Notes under the pieces: generated by a model
Database searches by the model: none
Told to the model about the DNA's origin: nothing
What the model saw: the letters and a program-made list of their open reading frames with translations, nothing else
Shown: positions 28,501-35,726 of the stretch, in pieces
Layout of the letters: every line of letters starts with the position of its first letter
Position numbering within the stretch: position 1 is the stretch's first letter
Origin: Pomphorhynchus laevis
Taxonomy: Eukaryota > Acanthocephala > Palaeacanthocephala > Echinorhynchida > Pomphorhynchidae
Assembly (NCBI GenBank): GCA_012934845.2
Contig: WNNJ02000185.1
Location: forward strand, 248,001-312,000
Direction: 5' to 3'
DNA length: 64,000 bases
Program-made: the position numbers and the translations under genes

Positions 28501-31500
28501 CTTATTCTGATACATGGTCGGTTGTTTATTAGTCAATTCATAACAATTGATTTTTTTAATTTCAATATTAAACTTTAACTTGATATAAATTATATTAAAT
28601 ATCATATAAGAATTATTTATTATTTATAATTATTTATTATAATTTATTATTTAATTGTTTATCGTTAATTTTAATTTATAAATAGTATAAAATACATAGA
28701 CTCAGTTATCTGATTTGATTCGTATTAGACTCTAGGAATACGTGCCGAAACCTGATAACATAGCAGATCCTCCTAATGACCTCTATTCCTTATTCTGATA
28801 CATCGTTCATTATTTATTAGTCATTCATAAAAAGCAACTTTTATTTTATATTTCAATTTTAACTTTTTACTTTATATAAATTATAATATTTTATATAATA
28901 ATTATTATTTATTATCTAATTAATTTTTTGTAGTAATTGATTTAATTTTATCTAATCTGGTTTATAATATAAGATCATTAACGTGGTGGCTAAAAATTAA
29001 AAATCATTAAAAGTATAACCAGAAACTTGTTATACTTGACCTACTATAAACTTGTTATACTGGTTATACTTATATTTAACTGGTTAAATACAAGAGCGAT
29101 TGATAAGATAAGTGAAGTAGGAGAACGATTTAAAGAATTTGTAGCAGACGGAACAAGCTCGTTTAAAAATGAATCAGTCTATTAAATGTAGCTATTGTTA
29201 ACTTAAACTTTTAAGTTAACAATTTTTATAATTATTTAATAATATATTATTTTATAATATTTTATAATTATAAATAATTATTTATTATTTAATTATTTTA
29301 TTTTTATTTATCATTATGTTTAATTTATAAATAATTTAATATACGTAGATTCAGTTAGAAGTCAATTAAAAGTTATTATTAATTTTGGAACAGGATCGAC
29401 GAAATAAGAAATATCTATTTATAAAAGATATTTATATTTATCTTTTTATCCACTAGCCATAACACTAATTTGGTATGCGCCAAGGTTATGCTGATGGTAG
29501 TATGATCCACCGAACTTTAAATTTCTTGAATTTATAGTCTTGTAAAAGGCTTGTAAACGCCTTTATTCTTAGCTATTTGATATATGCCTTATATCTGAAG
29601 TAATTTATTTGAGTAAGTTTCTGAAGATACTAACAGATGCTAACTGAAATAAAATAAAATATTCCCAATTTTTAACCTTAAGGCGTTTCGACCCTAGTCT
29701 ACTCATCGCTACAGGGTGGTATCATCATTGCGGCTCTGTAGCTACATAACTTCGACAGCAGTAGACCCTTAAAATTTTAATTTTATTAAATTTTAAATTT
29801 AATAAAATTATTATTAAATTGAAATTTTATTTAGCATTATTTTTAATTTTATAAATAATACGAAATACGTAGGCTCAGTTAGCTGATCCAATTCATCGGA
29901 GTAGGAACGCAAATGATATCAAAGCTAAATGTCAAATATTTTATAATTTTTATAATTTTAAAATTATAAAATTATAAAATAAATTATAAAAATTAATAAA
30001 TTATTTCATTATATAAATGTTAATGTTTAACATTTACTTTATTTTTAATAAAATAAAGTTTATTTATATTCAATCAACTGATCTGGGTTTACAACAAACA
30101 GTTTTAAACTATGATTTAATGATTAATGCAAAGTTAATAATTCAAATTAAAAAAATATCACAAATTTCATAGACACATATTTCTCATATAAATTTCATTG
30201 ACATCAAATTTAATCAGAGAAGGTCCATCATTAGTATGCATTCGTCACCATTGCCAAAATAACGCATATTTTTTATTCTAATATATGGTATATTATTTAT
30301 TACTCAATTCTAATATATGGTATATTATTTATTACTAAATTTATAAAAATTGTTTTAAAAATTATTTTTTAAGATTAATATATTTAAATTCATTTAAAGT
30401 GCAAAATATGTAACTTCAGTCAAGTGATCTGTCTCATGTAACTGTTTACGATAATTATCTAGTGGAAATACTTTTATTGTTAAAATCATATCACGAAAAG
30501 ATTTTAATTAAAATAAACGGTCGGATTATGTATGGGTTGAAGAATATGGGTCTAAATCCTATAGCAGTTACGTCTAAATACATCTAATTGTTATACTAAT
30601 GTATAGTATATAATTTATTAATCAATTCATAAAAATTATGAGTTTTAAAAATATTTTTAAGATAAATATTTCTTTTTTAAATTTACGTATAAGACAAAAT
30701 GTGTATCCAACGAGATTTTATTGATTTAAGCAATTCATTATTCGTGTTCGTTTCAAGGATATTATGCGATGCAAGTGAAATCCAATAATGTATTTTGTTA
30801 GTCTTTGCTACATTGTTATTATACTGAATATATTAAAATATATTATAATATGATTTAATATTATAATTTAACACGAATGCATATGTGAGCTGAAATTCTT
30901 CTGGTTGTGGCACGATATTATCCTCACATGTATTGTTCCTATCCTTAATACAGCAGGACGCTACTAATCAGTCTGGGTGGGTCTCATCAGCTGCTGACCC
31001 AGACCTACATTTCACGTTTCGACCCTTATTATCTGCTTACTTCGTACACTGGCGCTGATCGTCTTTGAACTCAGAACGTCTGTATCTGGATTCAACACTA
31101 CATCTACTTGGCTGGCTGCTCCAGTGTTGTAGATATACATTGTTTTTTTATTACTTTCATGTAATATTACTTTCATGGGGAAAATAATATTATAATATTT
31201 AAATATCGTGATTACATTAACATTATATTGCTATATCTAGAGATACAAATGTTATAAAATCATATAATAAATTGAGTACAAAATATGTTGCTTCATTTAT
31301 GTTGTCTGATGTCTATTAACACTTTCTAACTTTTATGTTTTTATTACTTTTTGAATGCATTGAATCGTGCTGTGTGTATTGAATCATACATTAAATGTTA
31401 TATAATCAGTTGTACATTTTGTATTATTATATTCAAGTAAGAGTTGGATTGTCATATTATATTGTCGATACAGATAAAATATTAATATATCTATAAATTT

Positions 31501-34500
31501 CTTGTTGTGATATAAATAGGTTATCACGATAAGTTATTGTGGTTTCAGGATTCAGCTTCGTCGTATGATCCATTGATGCTGTCTTTAGTGATATTGCATA
31601 GTGCTACATTATAATTAATCATGGCTTTTATTTTCGAACCCAATTAGTAGTGGTGAATTCAAGTAGACGCATATAGCAACTTCAAATTACGACTTATAAT
31701 CTACAGAAACAATTTTCATTTAAATTTTTTATTATCAGACAATTGCAAACTGATGTTTTTAGGTACGCAATTCGGACGTGGATTGGAAGCAAACAAAGAG
31801 GAATTTGAAGAAGGACTGTCGCTGGGATCTCTGCAAATTACTTGGTAAAGAAGAAAAAGAATCATTGTTCGATCAACACATTTCTGCTTTAAATAAAAAG
31901 AAGAAAGACGCCTTCTACCAACTGCTGGATGAAACAGAAGAGGTATTTTACTAAACGTATTTTCGATATATCAAAACAGTTGGTGTTTGTGAAAGTCTAT
32001 CTTTTAATCCAACTTGTATTTTTAGAGGTTAAGTAAATGTTTTTGCGTCATGCATTCATGATTATGTATACCAAAACGTTCATTGATCATTTGCAATTGT
32101 TACTGCAACTCGAGATGTGTTTTAGAAAAATAAAAATAATGGCTCGCACAATTGCTTTTAGGCAAACTTATTTTGTGGAAAAGGTGATATTTGATGACAT
32201 GAACTCTCTGAGTTGGCACATTTTATTTATCAAACTGGTTTAAAGACATCGTTACATCTGCGGATGGTGCGTGCCTGACATTCAATCGAGATAATTAACA
32301 CAGTAGATAATTCCAAAATACAAGCTTCTCCGAACATTCGAAAGAAAATTTGATATAAATTAATAAACGTCGAAACTCTATCACTTATTGCTTATTGAAT
32401 TATTTGTCTAGCACCTTGACAAATAATAACATATTTAGTAGTATCTCTAAATAAATATCACAACGAACTATACGATGTTTGTATTCCAGAATATAAAATA
32501 CAGCGCATATTAAACCTAACAGCTTCAATATGAGGAACATGTTGACGTTTCAATATATTCATGTTTTCATCTTGACGTTCGTATCATGAGCGTTAAGATG
32601 ATAAATATTGATTTTTTCGTTCAGAATCATTAAAAGCATAATGATTTCAGTTTTTAAAATAATCAAATAAGAATAATTAAATATTATAATATTATGTAAT
32701 AATATTATATTATATATTACATGAGATATTTTAATTAATAATTTGATAATATTTAGGTATTTGTGCGAATAGATTAATGCGATTTTAAAAAATTCACATG
32801 TTGTATTCGAACCAATATCTAATTAAAAATATTAGCTTTAAGTTATGTATATCTATTTAAACTACAAAAGCATATACTTTTGAAGGAATCATGAATAACC
32901 ATATTTGAAAAAACCATCTCACTGATATCATTAGTAGCAAACTTTGCTCATCCATTTTCCGACGACACAGTTAGCACGTATAATTTCCGAATTAATATTC
33001 GTAAAGTGCGAAGCCATAACTTTAGAATCAACTTAGGAATTTTGTCTACAAAGAGTGTTGAACTCTTATAAATTGTAATTTTTAATTTATTTAGTTATAA
33101 ATACCAAATCCTCAGACCTAAGTGATTTTTTCGCACTTTTGGAAATAACATTTTATCGATTTAGGTATCTTTGACGTCGAAATGGAAAACGGTAAAGAAG
33201 ATCATAAAATCTGATATTAGGTACGAACGTTACGGCAATTCTGATCGAGCGAAGGAAAAAGAATTTGCGCAATACATTAAAGACAAATATACACAGGCAA
33301 AAGAGGAATTTCATCAATTGCTTATTGAAACGCGGATTGTGACATACAAGTAAGATAGCGACTGTATTTACATTAATGAGATAATTATTACATTTATAAG
33401 TAATTAATAAGAAAAAATATGAGTTACTAAATGATTAGTTGGACTTAAATGATTAGATATTTCCGATCATTTAAGATTTAAATGATTAGATATTTCCGAT
33501 CATTTAGGACTTAAATGATTTGGCATTTCGGAATTGACGTTGATAGATTCGTCTATGGCGTTTTATATATTAGTGATGCTGTTCATGTTTAGAAAGTCAT
33601 CTTAAAATTGTAACGAAACGATAATTAAAAAAAGCATATTCTGTATATTTGACAAATAAGTTATAAGTGAAATATTTAATGAAAATAAATAATATATAAT
33701 GAAAAATTCATTTTGTAAATTCATTGGTTCGTTTTTATTTAGAATATATTTCGTTATCTAAATTATTCATAGAAAGTACTAAAGCTAACCACTAAAGATA
33801 AACACTGAAATTGAATTAATAATAATTATGCAGTCATGAAAATATTAAATTTTTGTAAACTTCACCAGGTAAAATATTTGAACTTTAAATGTTTTGGATA
33901 TATGATCGATAGTTCTGTTTAGATAAAATAATAAACGTTTTGTGTTTAGAAACTGATAATCGTCGCCATAGCTAAAAATTCTATTAAATATTTTTAAAAT
34001 CTGATGGGGATTTTTTACTGCAAAATATAATTATATGCGAACATTGCCCACATTTCGACGCTGGCTTCTCAACTTGGTTGGCCAAGACGGGTCTCAGGGA
34101 GGCACCGACTAATATCCATAAACAATCCGCTTGGGACACTTCTCTCGTCAAACGAGCTAATGAATCTTTAATTGAAAGTTCGGAAGGCGAGGCATCTCAA
34201 GTGAGAATTATGGCGGTATCCACCAGCGAGTCGGGTGCTTGGCTTCAACACTGTTTCGATTGGTACTCTGGGAACTTTGCTTGATGACGAGGTTGTCGGA
34301 CTGAGCAGAAACAGGATTGTTGCAGAAATGGTTATTTGAATAAAATGGTTATTTAATTGAAAATAATATTGAGCTCAGAAATTTTAATGGAATAAATTCA
34401 TATACGAATATTTTTTAAATAATTGTTTTAACCAATTAAGAACAATTTAATTAATTAATTTTACTATTTAACAAATTGGTCAAATTGGTAACAATTTAAC

Positions 34501-34761
34501 CAATTTAGAACACTGTCGCAAGTTCAGGCATCGGACCAAGCGCTGAAAGACGTCGAAGAAGTTTTATCTGTGAGTTTTATATACAAACAGCTGTAATTAA
34601 GTATTAATGTTTGTTTATTACTTTAGAAAGATAAAAGATTCCTGACATTGGAATGTGTACCGGAAGAAAGAAGAAAAATTTTATTTGATTTTCTATACGA
34701 AATAGAGTGTAGGGGTCCACCTCCTCCACCGACTGCTACCGAACCTTGTCGACGTAAATAG
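10522..34761 (+). CDS. TCERG1: Transcription elongation regulator 1 (CA150), complete, 23 exons
   Basis: Nuclear factor linking RNA polymerase II C-terminal-domain phosphorylation to elongation and splicing: WW domains bind Pro-rich splicing factors such as SF1, FF repeats bind phospho-CTD and Tat-SF1 (family knowledge). Exons: 10522-10576, 10623-10654, 10708-10887, 11458-11571, 12624-12708, 15269-15343, 15393-15571, 15807-15969, 18532-18662, 18711-18781, 18824-18912, 20472-20583, 20629-20736, 24141-24201, 25149-25260, 25345-25441, 26586-26736, 26897-27073, 27122-27286, 31763-31942, 33165-33349, 34509-34569, 34627-34761. They total 2718 bp, 905 residues plus stop, with all phases agreeing. 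Residues: Pro-rich 30-75, WW1 77-105, WW2 260-287, WW3 360-387, six FF about 470-893, tail [11 protein letters not shown]. An in-frame TAG directly precedes the ATG. Human TCERG1 is longer (about 1100 residues), mostly in its N-terminal low-complexity region. Confidence 0.96.
10708..11571 (+). CDS. TCERG1: TCERG1 exons 3-4: Pro-rich segment and WW1
   Basis: Exon 3 (10708-10887) gives a Pro-rich stretch ending in [13 protein letters not shown]. Exon 4 (11458-11571) continues [16 protein letters not shown]. Together they form WW1 with both signature Trp (residues 80 and 102), the YYY aromatic triad and the closing Pro. The phase-0 intron falls exactly where the WW hairpin turns. Human TCERG1 has V where this protein has P just before YYYN. 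Confidence 0.93.
10888..11457. other. TCERG1 intron 3, AT-rich
   Basis: 570 bp, GT..AG. No repeat or gene recognised beyond low-complexity A/T. Confidence 0.7.
11572..12623. other. TCERG1 intron 4, with a local direct repeat
   Basis: 1052 bp. The AT-rich stretch around 12170-12280 (TTTTCATAATTTACTCATTG, then AGATGACTCGATGA) recurs at about 12420-12535 with few changes, so about 110 bp was duplicated locally. A - strand open frame (11831-12067) has no recognisable product. Confidence 0.6.
13574..15021 (+). repeat. 398-bp tandem array, about 3.6 units, in TCERG1 intron 5
   Basis: Units start at 13574, 13973, 14371 and 14769 (TTGTGGCAC..ATATTATCC), with a period of 398-399 bp and only a few differences between units. 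Each full unit has a core (CAGGACGCTACTAATCAG, CTGGGTGGGTCTCATCAG) and a linker carrying two hairpins: GGTAGG...CCTACC and a perfect 8-bp stem GTGATCCG/CGGATCAC with loop CTAGC (14273-14294 in unit 2). The last unit stops inside the linker start. No open reading frame is conserved. A lone diverged copy of the core, without the linker, lies in intron 19 of the same gene (30878-31142). I do not recognise the family. Confidence 0.92.
15269..15571 (+). CDS. TCERG1: TCERG1 exons 6-7: Pro-rich linker before WW2
   Basis: Exon 6 (15269-15343) and exon 7 (15393-15571) are separated by a 49-bp intron GTATTACAAAG...TTTTTCTTAG. The splice gives MMVPPPVMPIPSN, then [13 protein letters not shown] and [13 protein letters not shown], a PPPW-rich segment typical of TCERG1. 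Reading straight through the intron gives a different, non-Pro-rich frame, so the spliced version is preferred. Entry phase 1 and exit phase 0 agree with both neighbours. Confidence 0.88.
15807..15969 (+). CDS. TCERG1: TCERG1 exon 8: WW2, ending at a GC-AG donor
   Basis: Encodes a Lys-rich helix and then [18 protein letters not shown]...QSQWIKP (WW2; Trp at residues 262 and 284). The exon ends GAAG followed by gcaagt. The next exon (18532) needs phase 1, and only this GC donor restores the frame into [13 protein letters not shown] introns usually have a strong AG|GCAAGT match, as here. Confidence 0.9.
16138..16866. mobile_element. Non-autonomous TIR element with a nested foldback, TCERG1 intron 8
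   Basis: The ends are inverted repeats of about 40 bp: AGAAATATATTCATCCTGAT at the left and ATCAGGATGGATATATTTCT at the right. A foldback element (CCAGGAACTATCAGG...CTAATAGTTCCTGG, about 16685-16822) lies inside. An inverted, partly deleted copy of the same element is at about 45775-46160. No transposase is encoded, so it is a non-autonomous DNA element. Confidence 0.7.
17158..17300. mobile_element. Foldback element, partial, TCERG1 intron 8
   Basis: Begins CCAGGAACTTACAGGTATAG like the foldback at 16685. It has the palindromic centre GCATCTTCAGAAAATTTTCTGAAGATGC (two arms, each under 20 bases), then decays. The remainder of intron 8 to 18531 is AT-rich with a (TA)-rich block at about 17810-17940. 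Confidence 0.65.
18711..18912 (+). CDS. TCERG1: TCERG1 exons 10-11: WW3
   Basis: Exon 10 (18711-18781) ends PVPGSPW across a 42-bp intron, the shortest in the gene. Exon 11 (18824-18912) continues [16 protein letters not shown], then LSVWERP. This is the diagnostic PWCVVWT start of TCERG1 WW3 with both Trp and the closing Pro. Exon 12 (20472) resumes GRLDVDKMI, matching the conserved segment after WW3. Confidence 0.95.
19198..20077 (+). pseudogene. Duplicated, dead copy of TCERG1 exon 13 with its flank, in intron 11
   Basis: 19205-19285 matches exon 13 (20629-20736) through CCGAAACCGTAATC, GAAGCCGCACTAGAAGCTGA and the donor GAGAGGTCAG, but has an in-frame TAA within the AEQKAS region and several further substitutions. 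The flank after the donor is also copied. After about 210 bp of extra sequence in this copy, 19551-20077 matches 20798-21324 without gaps. Including this copy would end translation, so it must be skipped in mature mRNA. Confidence 0.9.
20472..20736 (+). CDS. TCERG1: TCERG1 exons 12-13: linker between WW3 and FF1
   Basis: The linker is acidic and basic by turns: [20 protein letters not shown], then KKPRSPSTEE, then [16 protein letters not shown]. The last part matches the conserved AAMEAEIKAARER segment before FF1 in animals. A 45-bp intron separates the exons (AG|GT phase 2 on both sides). Exon 13 is the donor of the dead copy at 19.2 kb. Confidence 0.92.
20798..21324 (+). repeat. Second copy of the 527-bp duplicated block (intron 13)
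   Basis: Matches 19551-20077 at a constant offset of 1247 bp. I saw only two differences by eye, both C/T near the 3' end. Confidence 0.9.
21325..24140. other. Rest of TCERG1 intron 13
   Basis: About 2.8 kb of AT-rich DNA. A local direct repeat (AATAATTATTAATTAATAAT, then ATTACAATTTAAATGAT) lies at about 21411-21480 and 21590-21640. The foldback-family motif ATTTCGCTAGTTTCTACTA is at 22485. A - strand open frame of 109 codons at 23448-23777 could be a very degraded LINE tail but has no firm motif. Confidence 0.5.
24141..26736 (+). CDS. TCERG1: TCERG1 exons 14-17: FF1 and FF2
   Basis: Exon 14 (24141-24201) and exon 15 (25149-25260) give [33 protein letters not shown] and [12 protein letters not shown]1 with its two Phe and central Trp. 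Exons 16 (25345-25441) and 17 (26586-26736) give [29 protein letters not shown] and [13 protein letters not shown]2. Introns 14 (947 bp) and 16 (1144 bp) are AT-rich without recognised features. Introns 15 and 17 are 84 and 160 bp. Confidence 0.95.
26897..27286 (+). CDS. TCERG1: TCERG1 exons 18-19: FF3 and the charged helix before FF4
   Basis: Exon 18 gives [31 protein letters not shown] and [11 protein letters not shown], a full FF3. After a 48-bp intron, exon 19 encodes a highly charged helix ([16 protein letters not shown]..., [14 protein letters not shown]) and starts FF4 with [10 protein letters not shown]. Both introns are phase 0. Confidence 0.95.
28060..28930 (+). repeat. Cluster of dispersed repeat R1 in TCERG1 intron 19
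   Basis: At least three head-to-tail degenerate copies start at about 28060, 28470 and 28730. Each has GCCGAAACCT, AGCGGTTCCTCCTGAT-like, TTATTCTGATACA.CGT, TTATTAGTCAAT, then AT-rich sequence and an end like ATACATAGACTCAGTTATCTG. Weaker relatives continue to about 30720 (for example 29850-29900 and 30270-30430). The whole 4.5-kb intron 19 seems built from them. No coding capacity was seen. Confidence 0.75.
30878..31142 (+). repeat. Lone diverged copy of the 398-bp repeat core (intron 19)
   Basis: Starts TGTGAGCTGAAATTCTTCTG and ends at GTAGATATACAT, covering the core but not the two-hairpin linker of the array at 13.6-15.0 kb. It differs most in the segment after TTATTATCTGCTT. Confidence 0.9.
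31763..33349 (+). CDS. TCERG1: TCERG1 exons 20-21: FF4 and FF5
   Basis: Exon 20 (31763-31942) continues FF4: [54 protein letters not shown]. Exon 21 (33165-33349) gives FF5: [46 protein letters not shown]. The 1222-bp intron between them is AT-rich with no recognised element. Confidence 0.95.
33442..33533 (+). repeat. 33-bp minisatellite, about 2.8 units, TCERG1 intron 21
   Basis: Units GA.TTAAATGATTAGATAT + TTCCGATCATTTA at 33442-33474, 33475-33507 and a partial one at 33508-33533. Confidence 0.85.
34037..34330 (+). mobile_element. LINE-type protein remnant in TCERG1 intron 21
   Basis: Unlike the surrounding intron this block is about half G+C. It encodes, over two frames, [20 protein letters not shown] and SESGAWLQ, then TLGTLLDDE. 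It resembles a motif common in animal retrotransposon proteins (..S.AWL..LP....GT.LD.E..R...LRLG). I recall that motif but cannot assign the clade. A frameshift after SGAWLQ breaks it. Confidence 0.55.
34509..34761 (+). CDS. TCERG1: TCERG1 exons 22-23: FF6 and C-terminus
   Basis: Exon 22 (34509-34569) gives [18 protein letters not shown]. After a 57-bp intron, exon 23 (34627-34761) gives [20 protein letters not shown], then [15 protein letters not shown] and TAG. It matches the conserved end of the family ([21 protein letters not shown]), so the stop is secure. Confidence 0.96.
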
Positions 34762-34856
34762 ACAAGTACTAATTAACAAGTCTCTGTCATAAGATGTAAA
34801 AATTGTCGCATCTATTAGAAAAAAATTGTAAAAGTTTTGTTTTGATGAAGTTTTTA

Positions 34857-34862
34857 AATAAA
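34857..34862 (+). terminator. TCERG1 poly(A) signal AATAAA
   Basis: Canonical hexamer 96 bp after the stop codon, followed by a T-rich stretch. Confidence 0.8.
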
Positions 34863-34924
34863 CTTTCTTTGTTTTTCGATTTTTTTTGTTTTTATCAATT
34901 ATTTTTAGCTTTAAGACAGTAAAA

Positions 34925-35060
34925 TAAAAGTAATTTTTATGAATTGACTAATAAATAACAAACGTTGTACCAGAATAAGAATTAGAGGCCATCAGGAGGA
35001 AATGACATGTTATTAGTTTTCTGCCTCTATTCCTCGACCTTAGATAGCAGCAAGGCCAAA
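34925..35060 (-). repeat. Dispersed repeat R1 (- orientation) between TCERG1 and MRPL45
   Basis: AATAAATAACAAACGTTGTA, then CAGAATAAGAATTAGAGGCC, ATCAGGAGGAA and CCTCTATTCCTCGACC. This is the reverse complement of the R1 start seen at 42.96 and 54.59 kb. Confidence 0.65.
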
Positions 35061-35387
35061 TACAAGCTAATGCCAAATTTATTCATATTAAATTTGATTA
35101 AATGCCAAATTTGACCTTATTCTAATACAAAGCAAATTTTTAAAAATTTGAAAATTTTTGATAAAAATTTTTGATAAACTTCTTTCGATAATTTTTAAAA
35201 ATATGCTTTCCGTATTTATTAGAAATGTGCTTAATAGTTAAAATATTTTTTAAGTGTTTATTTCAGAATTTTTGTTTTTTATGAAAAGAAAAAAACCCGT
35301 ACGAAGCCACAGACACCTCAATCACGCGTTTACAAACGCGAACGAAGCGAAAGACCTTTTGGACATATAATTCAGTTTTGGCGAAAC

Positions 35388-35525
35388 CGCATGATTAAGC
35401 TCGGGCTCGGGATTGAGGACGATGCGGATGAACTTCTGGACAGAAAGGGCGACACCGCGACCGTCCCAGCAGACGAGAGCGAAGCTACGCGCATGGAAGA
35501 CGTTGACTACCAAATGAAGTGTTAG
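35388..35525 (+). pseudogene. Hsp90 C-terminal fragment
   Basis: Encodes RMIKLGLGIEDDADELL, then ATRMEDVD followed by five extra residues and TAG. RMIKLGLGI and the terminal MEEVD-like motif (which in cytosolic Hsp90 binds TPR co-chaperones) identify cytosolic Hsp90, but here MEDVD is not terminal and nothing upstream matches the rest of Hsp90. The stretch is far richer in G+C than its surroundings. It reads as an isolated 3' piece, perhaps inserted as a partial cDNA or by recombination. The open frame continues upstream to about 35296 without recognisable homology. Confidence 0.75.
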
Positions 35526-35684
35526 TTTTTTATTGTTTGTAATATAAAACAAAAAAAATGTAAAAGAAAAATGAAACAAATTAAAAAATTTGTTTGTTTT
35601 CATTTCAAACAAATGAAACAATTACTTAAAAATTAAGCAATTTTTAATTCAGTAAACAAATCCTTAAGGGTTCGAAAATATTGC

Positions 35685-35690
35685 TTTATT
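35685..35690 (-). terminator. MRPL45 poly(A) signal AATAAA
   Basis: Reverse complement of TTTATT, 36 bp past the MRPL45 stop on the - strand. Confidence 0.75.
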
Positions 35691-35726
35691 TTTTTTCAAG
35701 GATTTTAGTTAATCAAATTAAAAATG

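Noticed and set aside
33171-33353. Separate small gene at 33171-33353
   Set aside because: It is exon 21 of TCERG1 with a chance upstream Met in the intron-exon junction frame.
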